Part shown: piece after piece, positions 1 through 7,174 of the stretch | Layout of the letters: each line of letters begins with the position of its first letter | Position numbering within the stretch: position 1 is the first letter of the stretch | Assembly: GCA_031553225.1 (NCBI GenBank) | Contig: JAVBLU010000014.1 | Span: 1-12,635, forward strand | DNA length: 12,635 nt | Source of the DNA: JAVBLU01 sp031553225 | GTDB taxonomy: Bacteria; Bacillota; Clostridia; Christensenellales; UBA1750 | Direction of reading: 5' to 3' | Translations under genes and position numbers: made by a program | The notes under the pieces: generated by a model | The model's database searches: none | What the model saw: the letters and a program-made list of their open reading frames with translations, nothing else | What the model was told of the DNA's origin: nothing

Positions 1-1591
1 CGCGCCCGCGGCCGCCGCCACCCCCGCGCAGGCCGCGGCGACGCCCGCCGCTACGGCGCCCCCGGCAAAGCCCATTCCCACCATCAAGTTCGTCACCACG
101 TGGGACCCGGGCGTGGAGCTGACCAACGACTCGCCCATCATCCAGGAGGTCAACAAGCGCCTGGGCGTGAAGCTGGACATCACGCTGTACCCGCGCGACA
201 ACCACAAGGAAAAAGTGAACATGCTCCTGGCGTCCAAGGACATCCCGGACATGCTGCGCTTTTTCTCGGACGCCACGTCCTTCACCGAGTACGGCGCGGC
301 GCTGTTTGAGCCGCTGGATCCCTACATCGCAGACGGCACCATCAAGTACATGCCCGAGTACTTCAAAAAGTACCCCGAGTTCGAAAAACGCATGCGCATG
401 AGCCCGGACGGCAAGGTATACGGCTTTGGCATCGTGCAGGACTTCGACTGGACGAACGCCCTTTGGTACGTGCGCAACGACATGCTGAAAAAAGAGGGCC
501 TGGACGCGAAGAACATCAAGACCCTGGACGACATGAAGAAGGCCTGCGAGGCACTTAAAAAGGTGAAGGGCAAGGACTACATCACCTCCACGCGCCTTGG
601 GTGGAGCTACTACGCGGGCTACACCGGCGCCTACTTCGGCTTTGCGCCCACCAGCGCCGTCAACTTTGACGCCTACCGCGCGGGCGGCACGCGCAAGTAC
701 ATCAACGTCTTCACCGACCTGAAGGATCAGGTCGTCGCCTGGCTGACGTTTGAAAAGTGGATGCTCGACAACAAGATGCTCCATCCGGACTTTTTGACCA
801 TGAAGGACCAGGAGCTGTTCGCCGGCTACAACGACGGCACGTTCCCCCTGCAGCGCGAGCAGCCGGGCGTGGCCTACGGCGCAGCGGGCTCCGGGTCGCT
901 GAACCCGAACAACGACCCGAACATTGAAGTGGCGCCCATCGTGCAGTTCGACGTGAACGGCACCCGCGGTTCGGCCGTCATCTCCCCCCACTACAACATC
1001 GGCTACCGCAGCCCCGTGGTCGTCGGCAAGGGCTCCAAGGTGGCGGCCGACGCCATGCGCGTGATGGACTACTTCTACAGCGAGGAAGGCGTCAACCTCA
1101 CCTTCCTGGGCGTTGAGGGCGATACCTTCGTAAAGGATCCCAAGACCCCCTCGGGCTTCCGCCTGCAAAACGTGCAGAGCGTGTGGACGGCCAATCCGGA
1201 CGGCACCTTCCCGGCCGGCATGAAGACCCTCAAGGAGATGGGCTACTATTCCTGGTGGATGTCCGGCGTCGTTCCGCCGTACAACCGCTTCAACCTCATG
1301 AACTTCAAGGAGGGCCAGGACGAGCAGGCCAAGGCCATCCAGAACGACATTCAGGCTCAGCTGGACGCCGGCCTTGGCATGGATCCCCTGCCCGACTTTG
1401 TGATGAGCAAGGAGGATTCCACGGAAATCGCCAACATCATGACGCCCGTAAACACCTACGTCAGCGAAAACCTGCTCAAGTTCATCCTTGGGCAGCGCCC
1501 GATCAGCGAGTACGACAAGTTCGTGGAAGAGATGAGCAAGATGGGCAACATCGCCCGCGTCATCGAGATCCAAAGCAAATACGTCAAGTAA
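1..1591 (+). CDS. Extracellular sugar-binding lipoprotein of an ABC importer (LplA-like, family 1), 5' end missing
   Basis: About 529 codons are in the window; the signal peptide and lipobox lie upstream. The frame is open from base 2 and starts in an Ala/Pro/Thr-rich linker of about 25 residues, the kind that follows the lipid-anchored Cys. The linker leads into the mature fold (PIPTIKFVTTWDPG), so the GTG at 113 is an internal Val, not the start. Family hallmarks are ASKDIPDMLRF near the N-terminal lobe and the C-terminal helix pattern NTYVSENLLKFILGQ...EYDKFVEEM. The family captures oligosaccharides outside the membrane and hands them to LplB/LplC-type permeases. Its own permeases are probably just upstream, mirroring the permease-permease-binding-protein order at the right end of the window. 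The enzyme genes downstream are probably co-transcribed. The substrate cannot be read from the sequence. Confidence 0.93.
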   Translation, partial: APAAAATPAQAAATPAATAPPAKPIPTIKFVTTWDPGVELTNDSPIIQEVNKRLGVKLDITLYPRDNHKEKVNMLLASKDIPDMLRFFSDATSFTEYGAALFEPLDPYIADGTIKYMPEYFKKYPEFEKRMRMSPDGKVYGFGIVQDFDWTNALWYVRNDMLKKEGLDAKNIKTLDDMKKACEALKKVKGKDYITSTRLGWSYYAGYTGAYFGFAPTSAVNFDAYRAGGTRKYINVFTDLKDQVVAWLTFEKWMLDNKMLHPDFLTMKDQELFAGYNDGTFPLQREQPGVAYGAAGSGSLNPNNDPNIEVAPIVQFDVNGTRGSAVISPHYNIGYRSPVVVGKGSKVAADAMRVMDYFYSEEGVNLTFLGVEGDTFVKDPKTPSGFRLQNVQSVWTANPDGTFPAGMKTLKEMGYYSWWMSGVVPPYNRFNLMNFKEGQDEQAKAIQNDIQAQLDAGLGMDPLPDFVMSKEDSTEIANIMTPVNTYVSENLLKFILGQRPISEYDKFVEEMSKMGNIARVIEIQSKYVK

Positions 1592-1609
1592 GTCCCATCA
1601 TCTGCATAT

Positions 1610-1640
1610 GCGGCGCATACCGGCTCCCGGTATGCGCCGC
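1610..1640 (+). other. Perfect intergenic stem-loop after the binding-protein gene
   Basis: GCGGCGCATACCGG (1610-1623) pairs perfectly with 1627-1640, giving a 14-bp GC-rich stem with a 3-nt CTC loop, 18 bases after the lipoprotein stop. What follows is A/G-rich and leads into the next ribosome binding site, with no T tract, so it does not look like a normal intrinsic terminator. Such hairpins after binding-protein genes often protect the upstream mRNA 3' end or partly attenuate readthrough, so that the binding protein is made in excess over distal genes. That role is inferred here. Confidence 0.8.
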
Positions 1641-1663
1641 TGCAAGGAAAAGGGGGAGCGGCC

Positions 1664-2746
1664 ATGCCGGCATCCATGCGCAGCGCGGCGGCGCGCGCCG
1701 ATCGCTTCCGGCGGTATTTGGCGAGGGAAAACGCCCGGCCGTTGCTTGGCTTCTACACAAAAAGCGAGTACCCGCTCAAGCGCTATCCATCCGCGCAGCG
1801 CCTGCCGTCGGGCCGCGCGCTGCAGCCGCAGGACTTCGACATCCACGCGCTCGCGTGCGACGCGGAGGCGCTTTACGCGGCGCACGAGGCGCTGGGCGGC
1901 GACTTTCTGTACGCGGCTTCGGCTTTCTGGGGCGTCCCCTGGCTGGAGGCGCTGCTCGGGTGCTCCGTGTACGTGAACGAGGCCTCCGGCGCGCTGGACG
2001 CCCGTCCCCCTGCGGACTGCGAGCGCCTGCCCGCCTTCAGCGAGGGAAACGCCTGGGCCCAGCTGGCCGCCGCCATGCTGAAGGAGCACGCCGCCGTGAG
2101 CGGCGGGCGCTACCCCCTGGCCACAACGCGGGTGCGGGGCGTGTCCGACGCGCTGCAGATGCTCTTTGGCGGGGAAGGGTTCCTGTACCGCCTGATGGAC
2201 GAACCGGAGGGAACGGCAGCCGTTTGCGAGCGCGTTGCGGACACGATCGCCGCTTTCTCTCTCTTTCAGCACCGCCATATCCCGCCCTTCTTTGGGGGCT
2301 GCGGCTCGTTCTACTACCACATGTGGGGCCCGCCGGGCACCGTGTGGCTGCAGGAGGACGCCGCGGCGCTGCTGAGCCCCGCGCTGTACCGCCAGCACAT
2401 CGCGCCGCACGTTGCGTGCGTTGTGCAGCGCGCAGGCCCCTGCGTGATGCACATGCATCCCACGGCGTACGTGCCCCTGGAGGAGTACCTGCGCCTGCCG
2501 CTGCTCGCGCTGGAACTGCACGTGGACGTGGGCGGGCCAAGCCCCTTGCAGCTGGAGGCACGGCACCGCGCCATTCTGGCGCATAAACCCCTGCTCGTAT
2601 GGGGGCGGCTGTGTCAGGAGGAAATACGCGACCTCTTCCGCCGCCTGCCGCACGCCGGCCTTGCGGTGCTCACCCAGGTGGAGGGCCCGCAGGAGGCGCG
2701 CGCCATTTGGGATACCGTCATGGAGGGCTACGATGAGGAGAGCTGA
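1664..2746 (+). CDS. Uroporphyrinogen decarboxylase-like protein 1 (URO-D/MtaA superfamily), variant metal site
   Basis: 360 aa, close to the usual 340-370 aa of the superfamily. The ATG at 1664 has AGGGGGAG at 1651-1658, a good ribosome site. The superfamily includes true URO-D (haem synthesis) and cobamide-dependent methyltransferases such as MtaA/MtbA. A locus of sugar genes makes haem synthesis unlikely. Assignment rests on overall layout and similarity to the next two genes. Where MtaA-type enzymes have a zinc-binding H-x-C-G strand, this protein has CVMHMHPTAY (His263, His265), so the Cys is replaced by His. A Cys317 lies in GRLCQEE further on. The 3' end overlaps the next gene by 14 bases. 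Function is unknown; a methyl-transfer or sugar-related role is only a guess. Confidence 0.8.
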   Translation: MPASMRSAAARADRFRRYLARENARPLLGFYTKSEYPLKRYPSAQRLPSGRALQPQDFDIHALACDAEALYAAHEALGGDFLYAASAFWGVPWLEALLGCSVYVNEASGALDARPPADCERLPAFSEGNAWAQLAAAMLKEHAAVSGGRYPLATTRVRGVSDALQMLFGGEGFLYRLMDEPEGTAAVCERVADTIAAFSLFQHRHIPPFFGGCGSFYYHMWGPPGTVWLQEDAAALLSPALYRQHIAPHVACVVQRAGPCVMHMHPTAYVPLEEYLRLPLLALELHVDVGGPSPLQLEARHRAILAHKPLLVWGRLCQEEIRDLFRRLPHAGLAVLTQVEGPQEARAIWDTVMEGYDEES

Positions 2747-3806
2747 GGACCGCCGCGCGCGCTTCGCACGCGCGCTGTCGCACACGCCCGGCAGCGCGCC
2801 CCTGCGCGACTTTCTGGCGCACCGGACCGTGGAGGAACGGCTGAAGGCGCGCCTTGGGGTAAGCGGGGAGAGTGAGCTGCTGGACGCGCTGAATGCGGAC
2901 TTTTTCTACCTGCCCGGACGGGACCTGTCGCAAAACGAGGGGTACCTGCCGCTGTGGAAGAAAGCCGCCCCGCTCTGCGGCGAACGGCGCGTGTGCCCGC
3001 TGGGCATCACCTTTGCCCGCGGGGCGGGAAGCCACAAGTTTATGGTGGACGAGGCGGCGGACGGCCCGCTGCGCACGGCCACAAGCGTTGCCGACGTGCT
3101 TCGCCTCCCGCTGCCCGCGGCCGCCGACTTCGACTTTTCTGTGCTTGCGCAGGCCGCCGAGGAGGGCAAAGGCCGCATCCGCGTGGGCGGCCTGTGGACG
3201 GGCATCATGGGCGACAGCTACCGCCTGATGGGCTTTGAACGCTTTTTGTTCAGCATGGCTGAACAGCCGCAGCTTGTGGCCGCGCTCATCGACCGCATGA
3301 CGGACATGTACCTGCAGCTGAACGACAAATGCTTCACGCAGCTCAAGGGCAGCCTGGACATATGGTTTTTCGGCAACGACTTCGGCAGCCAGAACGGCAT
3401 GCTCCTCTCGCCGGACATGTGGCGTGATTTCTTCTACCGGCCGGTGCAGCGGCTGTGCGCCCTGGCGCGGCGGCACGGCCTTGCGGTGATGATGCACTCC
3501 TGCGGGGGGATCGCCCCCATCATCGGCGACTTGATCGACGCGGGCGTGCAGATACTGGACCCCGTTCAGCTCACCGCGCGCGGCATGGACGCGCCCGGCC
3601 TGTGCGAGCGCTTCGGGGACAGCCTGGTGTTTCACGGCGGCATCGACACGCAGGGCGTGCTCGTCAGCGGCACGCCCGCGGATGTGTCGGCGCACGTCGC
3701 CGCGGTGTCGGCCGCCCTGGGAAAAAAGGGCGGCTACATCCTGGCCCCTTCGCAGGTGCTCGGGCCGGACATTCCCACGGACAACGCCCTGGCCATGTAC
3801 GCCTAG
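2733..3806 (+). CDS. Uroporphyrinogen decarboxylase-like protein 2 (URO-D/MtaA superfamily), HxC motif kept
   Basis: 357 aa. The ATG at 2733 is chosen because GGAGG lies at 2722-2726 with 6-base spacing. The frame stays open further upstream, but the encoded residues there do not fit the family. The start lies inside the end of the preceding gene (14-base overlap), so translation is probably coupled. It is the most canonical of the three paralogs: WFFGNDFGSQNGMLLSP (about 211-227), the putative metal strand MMHSCGG (His255, Cys257), FHGGIDTQ (about 300-307) and a family-like ending GPDIPTDNALAMY. The late Cys that completes the zinc site in MtaA/MtbA is not evident; the corresponding stretch reads ILAPSQVLGP. 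It could be a methyltransferase for a methylated substrate, but no corrinoid protein is nearby. The exact reaction is unknown. Confidence 0.88.
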   Translation: MRRAEDRRARFARALSHTPGSAPLRDFLAHRTVEERLKARLGVSGESELLDALNADFFYLPGRDLSQNEGYLPLWKKAAPLCGERRVCPLGITFARGAGSHKFMVDEAADGPLRTATSVADVLRLPLPAAADFDFSVLAQAAEEGKGRIRVGGLWTGIMGDSYRLMGFERFLFSMAEQPQLVAALIDRMTDMYLQLNDKCFTQLKGSLDIWFFGNDFGSQNGMLLSPDMWRDFFYRPVQRLCALARRHGLAVMMHSCGGIAPIIGDLIDAGVQILDPVQLTARGMDAPGLCERFGDSLVFHGGIDTQGVLVSGTPADVSAHVAAVSAALGKKGGYILAPSQVLGPDIPTDNALAMYA

Positions 3807-3939
3807 CGCCCGCGGCGGCGCGGCGAAGGGATCCCCCGGAGGGCGGGCGGCTAATACCTTACACTACAAATGCGATCTGCGCTCGCGGCGGCCCTCCCGC
3901 GGCCCCTTCGGTGCAGGCGCGGTTAAAGGAGCGCAAGCA
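3807..3939. other. 133-bp gap between the second URO-D-like gene and the aldolase gene
   Basis: This is the largest gap inside the left enzyme cluster. It contains a small A/T-rich island (TAATACCTTACACTACAAAT, 3852-3871) in otherwise very GC-rich DNA, and the ribosome site AAAGGAG just before the aldolase. GGAGGGC (3838-3844) can pair with GCCCTCC in the segment 3890-3898, but the loop is long. No convincing -35/-10 pair was found. An internal promoter is possible but not supported. Confidence 0.3.
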
Positions 3940-4695
3940 ATGAGTACGGTGGCAAACGGTACGCCTCGCCTGGGCACATGGATGATGCTACCGGCGCCCG
4001 CCAACGCGGAGATGGCCGTCCATCTGGGCTTTGACTGGCTGGCTGTTGACATGGAGCACACCGAACTGTCCCTCGCGGACCTGGCGGGCGTGGCGCGCGC
4101 GCTGAAGGGCGGCGGCACCGAGCTGTTCGCGCGGGTTAAATCCTGCGACGCGCTGGCCATCCGCAAGGCGCTGGACGCGGGCGCGGCGGGCGTTATCGTG
4201 CCGCTTGTGAACTCCGCGGAGCAGGCGGCTGCGGCGGTTGCCGCGGCCATGTACCCGCCGCAGGGCGTGCGCGGCTATGCCTTCTGCCGCGCCAACCTGT
4301 GGGGGCTGCGCTTTGACGAGTACGCGCGGGAGGCCAACGCCTGCGCGCAGGTGTTTGTGATGATCGAGACCCGCGAGGCTGTGGAGCGCATCGAGGAGAT
4401 CCTGCGCGTGCCCGGCCTCACCGGCGTGTTCCTGGGGCCGTACGATCTGAGCGGCTCCTACGGCGTTACCGGGCAAACCGGCCACCCGCTCGTGCTGGCG
4501 GCCTGCCAGCGCGTGGCCGACGCCTGCCGCGCGGCCGGAAAGGTAGCCGGACAGCATTTGGTCACCTTCGACAAAGCGCGCGTGGCGCAGGAGATCGCGC
4601 GGGGGTACACGTTCATCGCGCTGGGCATCGACGTAAGCTTCATCGCGCAGGGCATGAAAGACGCGCTGCGCATGGCGGGGAGGGACATCCTGTGA
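3940..4695 (+). CDS. HpcH/HpaI-family class II aldolase (2-keto-3-deoxy sugar acid aldolase type)
   Basis: 251 aa, the normal length for the family. The frame is open upstream, but the ATG at 3940 follows AAAGGAG (3925-3931) and the protein then starts as family members do (GTPRLGTWMM). Catalytic residues line up with E. coli HpaI in both identity and spacing: Trp14, His40 (VDMEH), Arg65 (ARVK), metal ligands Glu143 (MIETREAV) and Asp169 (GPYDLSGSYG). YPPQGVRGYAFCRAN is also typical. The family performs metal-dependent retro-aldol cleavage of 2-keto-3-deoxy or 4-hydroxy-2-keto acids, giving pyruvate plus an aldehyde, in the cytoplasm. Relatives act on 2-keto-3-deoxy-rhamnonate and homoprotocatechuate intermediates. 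With a fucosidase in the locus, a deoxy-sugar acid is a plausible substrate, but this is inference. Its TGA overlaps the GTG start of the next gene. Confidence 0.92.
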   Translation: MSTVANGTPRLGTWMMLPAPANAEMAVHLGFDWLAVDMEHTELSLADLAGVARALKGGGTELFARVKSCDALAIRKALDAGAAGVIVPLVNSAEQAAAAVAAAMYPPQGVRGYAFCRANLWGLRFDEYAREANACAQVFVMIETREAVERIEEILRVPGLTGVFLGPYDLSGSYGVTGQTGHPLVLAACQRVADACRAAGKVAGQHLVTFDKARVAQEIARGYTFIALGIDVSFIAQGMKDALRMAGRDIL

Positions 4696-5591
4696 CCGTT
4701 CTCATCACCACCTCAAATTTTTCGGAAAAGCTCCCGGACGGCGTGACGGCCGTTCTGAACCCCTACAAGCGCAAGCTGACGGCCGAGGAATCGCAGGCGT
4801 TGTACCGGCAGTACCGGCCGGACGGGCTGATCGCAGGCATTGAGCCCATCGGAGCGGACACGCTGGCCGTGGCGCACGAATCGGGCGTGCGCGCCATATC
4901 GCGCTGCGGCGTGGGCATGGACAACGTGGACCTGCCGGCCGCCCGCGCGCTGGGCATCGCCGTATGCAACACGCCCAACGCACCGGTTCAGTCCGTGGCG
5001 GAGCTGACGCTTGCGTTTTGCTTCGCCCTGCAGCGCAACCTGCTGCCCCTCCACCAAGGCGTATGCGCCGGCGGCTGGAAGGGGGACGCGGGCGGATTGC
5101 TGGGCGGCAAAACCGTGGGCGTAATCGGCTGCGGCCGTATCGGCACGGCCGTGGCCCGCATGGCACTAGCGCTGGGGTGCCGGGTGGTCGGGTGCGACCC
5201 CTGCCCGCGGGCGGACGCGCCGTTTGCCTACGTGGCGCTGGAGGAGCTGCTCGCCTGCGCGGACATCGTGACGCTGCACGTCGCCTACGCGCCGCAGCTG
5301 CACCACATGATTGACGGCCGGACCCTGTCGCTCATGAAGCAGAGCGCAGCCATCGTGAACACCGCGCGCGGCGGCCTCATCGACGAGAACGCCCTGTATG
5401 CGGCGCTTAAGGAAGGGCGCATCCGCGCCGCCGCGCTGGACTGCTTTGAAACAGAGCCGTACGCCGGGCCGCTTACCGCCCTTCCCAGCGTAATTCTCAC
5501 CCCGCACGTGGCCTCCAGCGCCAAGGAGGGCCGCGCACAGATGGAGCGCGAGGCCGCCGACAACCTGATGGCCCTGTTGCAAAAGGCGTGA
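4692..5591 (+). CDS. D-isomer-specific 2-hydroxyacid dehydrogenase (NAD-type, SerA/hydroxypyruvate reductase-like)
   Basis: 299 aa, slightly short for the family (about 310-330). It starts at GTG 4692, overlapping the aldolase stop in a GTGA arrangement, so the pair is probably translationally coupled. The Rossmann motif GCGRIG is at 146-151, and Asp169 at the end of the second strand (VVGCDP) suggests NAD rather than NADP. The catalytic triad is visible: Arg226 (NTARGGLID), Glu255 (CFETEP), His272 (LTPHVASS). RCGVGMDNVD (71-80) and NTPNAPVQSVAE (93-104) are the usual substrate-domain motifs. The family interconverts D-2-hydroxy acids and 2-keto acids in the cytoplasm. It may reduce the keto acid released by the aldolase or oxidise a sugar-derived hydroxy acid; the direction is not evident. 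There is no C-terminal ACT domain, so it is not a regulated SerA. Confidence 0.93.
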   Translation: MTVLITTSNFSEKLPDGVTAVLNPYKRKLTAEESQALYRQYRPDGLIAGIEPIGADTLAVAHESGVRAISRCGVGMDNVDLPAARALGIAVCNTPNAPVQSVAELTLAFCFALQRNLLPLHQGVCAGGWKGDAGGLLGGKTVGVIGCGRIGTAVARMALALGCRVVGCDPCPRADAPFAYVALEELLACADIVTLHVAYAPQLHHMIDGRTLSLMKQSAAIVNTARGGLIDENALYAALKEGRIRAAALDCFETEPYAGPLTALPSVILTPHVASSAKEGRAQMEREAADNLMALLQKA

Positions 5592-6679
5592 AACAGGACG
5601 TGCTCGCGTGGGCAAACGGCAGCCCAACGGCCAAGCGCCCCTCCAAGGAGACGCTGAACCACGAAGGGCTGATTGCCCTTGCCTCGGGCCTTGACCCGTA
5701 CGCAGACACGCCCGCCGCGTATCTGGCCGCCTACCGGGCGCTGGGCATCGATATCGTGAACCGCGTGCCCGCCGGCAACGCGCGCCGGCGGGTAGCCCCC
5801 GGACAGCCGCAGCGCGTAGGCGACTGGGCGCGCGGGCATTTGGGTGTGTACGACACCTACACGCGTGTCGCCTACCCGTACCGCGGCGTGGACGATTTTT
5901 TGGACGCGCTGCGCAGCGACGCCTTCTGCTACCCTTTTTGCTACCCTGCGCTGCGCGTGCCCGTACCCCACCCGCTAACGCCGCAAAGCGTGGCCGCGGC
6001 CGAGCGGCGGCTGGGCGAGGCGGGCATGTACTACCCCATGCTGTACACCACGCTGTTCATGTGGGGCGTTGAGGAGCTCGGCTGGGATGTGTTCCTGCAG
6101 GCCGCGCTGCTGGAGGAGACGCTCTTTGACGAGCGGTTCCTGGCTCCGGCCTTCGCCGCCACCCTCGCTCTTTCGCAGACGCTGCTTGCGGCCGAGTCGC
6201 CTTTCTGCTTTTTTCATGACGACCTGTGCGACGCGCGCGGCCCGGTGATGCCCCCGCGCTGGCTCGCAGAGCACATTTACCCGCGCTACCGGCTGCTGTT
6301 TGCCCACGTGCACAGCCGCGGCAAAAAGGTGATCGCGGTCATCGACGGGAACAGCAACGCCGTGCTCCCGCACCTTCGCGCCTGCGGGGCGGACGGGGTG
6401 ATGCCCCAGTCGCCGCAAACGTCCCTGCCGTTCGCGCTTGAGGTATTCCGCGGCGGGTTCGTCATCGGCGGGGTGGATACGGCGCTACTCACCTTCGGCG
6501 CGCCGCAGGACGTGCGCCGCCACGTGGCGGACATCGGGAAGCTCACGGCCGACGAACCGGGCTTCGCCATTTCCAGCTGCGGCGGGCTGCACGGCGGCAT
6601 CCCTTTGAACAATCTGCGCGCCTACTTTGCCGAGCGCGCCGAGTGGGGGTTTACCCCGCCCGCCCTCCGGGCCCTGTAA
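5588..6679 (+). CDS. Uroporphyrinogen decarboxylase-like protein 3 (URO-D/MtaA superfamily), most divergent copy
   Basis: 363 aa. The GTG at 5588 overlaps the dehydrogenase TGA, with a weak AAAAGG upstream at 5580-5585, suggesting coupled translation. The fold is recognised from FFHDDLCDARGPVMPPRWLAEHIYP (about 208-232) and the later strands GADGVMPQSP and FVIGGVDTALLTFGAPQDVRRHV. In the position of the H-x-C metal strand it has VIAVIDGNSNAVLP (Asp253), so both His and Cys are missing. It does have a late Cys331 in FAISSCGGLHGGIPLNN, where MtaA-type proteins carry their third zinc ligand. It is therefore complementary to the second paralog. A short nearly exact duplication (TGCTACCCT twice, around 5936-5945) encodes CYPFCYP. 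It is the last gene before a terminator-like hairpin. Function is unknown. Confidence 0.8.
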   Translation: MKQDVLAWANGSPTAKRPSKETLNHEGLIALASGLDPYADTPAAYLAAYRALGIDIVNRVPAGNARRRVAPGQPQRVGDWARGHLGVYDTYTRVAYPYRGVDDFLDALRSDAFCYPFCYPALRVPVPHPLTPQSVAAAERRLGEAGMYYPMLYTTLFMWGVEELGWDVFLQAALLEETLFDERFLAPAFAATLALSQTLLAAESPFCFFHDDLCDARGPVMPPRWLAEHIYPRYRLLFAHVHSRGKKVIAVIDGNSNAVLPHLRACGADGVMPQSPQTSLPFALEVFRGGFVIGGVDTALLTFGAPQDVRRHVADIGKLTADEPGFAISSCGGLHGGIPLNNLRAYFAERAEWGFTPPALRAL

Positions 6680-6750
6680 GCAGCCGCGCATCGCTCGCCG
6701 TTCCGGCGCGGCCCGCGCCCTGCCTGCGCCTTCCATGCTCTTGCACGGGC

Positions 6751-6777
6751 CAGCCGGACGAAACGGTCGTCCGGCTG
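6751..6777 (+). terminator. Terminator-like hairpin ending the left enzyme cluster
   Basis: CAGCCGGACGA (6751-6761) pairs perfectly with TCGTCCGGCTG (6767-6777), an 11-bp stem with a 5-nt loop, 72 bases after the URO-D-like 3 stop. ATTT follows directly and a run of six T is at 6790-6795, so the U tract is short or displaced. It is plausible as an intrinsic terminator, though of only moderate quality. Confidence 0.55.
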
Positions 6778-6901
6778 ATTTGCGCTGCGTTTTTTCTGCG
6801 CGCGTTCGCTTTCCCCGCCGTCCCTCCCGTGAAAAAAGCACCTCGCGCCAAAACAGTCCCTTTACGGTGTCGCGGTTCTGTGCAAGTCCCATCCGGCTGC
6901 C

Positions 6902-7126
6902 GTGATCCCCCCGCGCCTCAGCGAGTCGGTTATGTAGGAGTACGCCATGCCGAAGACGGACATCAACAACTACGTGTCCGAGTCCCTCGTGCGCTTGATT
7001 ACAGGAAATCTGGATATCGGCAAGGATTGGGACGCCTACATCGAGAACCTTGAAGGCATGCAGGTCGCGCGGTACCTGTAGGTGACCCGGAAAGCCTGCG
7101 ACGGCTTTCTGGCCGCCAACAAGTAG
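6902..7126 (+). pseudogene. C-terminal relic of a sugar-binding lipoprotein, two in-frame stops
   Basis: Read in the frame of the ATG at 6947, this segment gives VIPPRLSESVM, stop, EYAMPK, TDINNYVSESLVRLITG, then IGKDWDAYIENLEGMQVARYL, stop, VTRKACDGFLAANK, stop. This is the characteristic last 70 or so residues of LplA/YtcQ-type binding proteins (T-D-I-x-x-Y-V-x-E ... F-I-T-G ... W-D-x-Y ... L ... R-Y-L-E). It aligns with the end of the binding protein at the left edge of the window (NTYVSENLLKFILGQ...). The stops are TAG at 6935-6937 and TAG at 7079-7081. At the second, the family usually has Glu, so a single GAG to TAG change would explain it. No upstream remainder is recognisable, so the 5' part was deleted or has decayed beyond reading. 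The only candidate start (6947) would give a 44-residue fragment with no signal peptide, so it is not a working gene. Confidence 0.8.
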
Positions 7127-7152
7127 GGCGGCGCGAAAAGCCGTTTCGCGAT

Positions 7153-7174
7153 GGGAAAGGAGCGGTGCGCCTTG
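7153..7174 (+). promoter_or_regulatory. Ribosome binding site and TTG start of the sulfatase
   Basis: GGGAAAGGAG (7153-7162) is a strong Shine-Dalgarno sequence, with a TTG 9 bases later at 7172-7174. The in-frame ATG at 7151 sits just before this sequence and has no ribosome site of its own (GTTTCGCG precedes it). Starting at the TTG also removes seven residues that do not belong to the family and places the product directly at KQPNIVFVLTDDQ, as in typical sulfatases. Confidence 0.75.

Larger units (their letters stand above)
6680..7171. other. 492-bp region without an intact gene
   Basis: Between the third URO-D-like gene and the sulfatase no complete coding sequence is credible. From left to right it holds the hairpin at 6751-6777, about 120 bases (6780-6900) in which I see nothing convincing, the solute-binding-protein relic (6902-7126), a 7-bp hairpin (CGCGAAA 7132-7138 with TTTCGCG 7144-7150), and the ribosome site of the sulfatase. 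No clear promoter for the sulfatase was found here. Confidence 0.6.

Noticed and set aside
1610..1640. Calling the hairpin an intrinsic terminator
   Set aside because: No T tract follows and the next gene's ribosome site comes directly after. It is kept as a stem-loop of uncertain role.
1183..2586. 467-codon plus-strand frame across the first lipoprotein end and URO-D-like 1
   Set aside because: It runs out of frame through two well-supported genes and has an Arg/Gly/Ala-rich shadow composition.
1598..2785. 395-codon minus-strand frame opposite URO-D-like 1
   Set aside because: It is a shadow of the sense gene, without a ribosome site or recognisable motif.
6627..7053. Plus-strand open frames covering the start of the gene-free region
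   Set aside because: They run out of frame with the binding-protein relic and through the hairpin, and show no domain.
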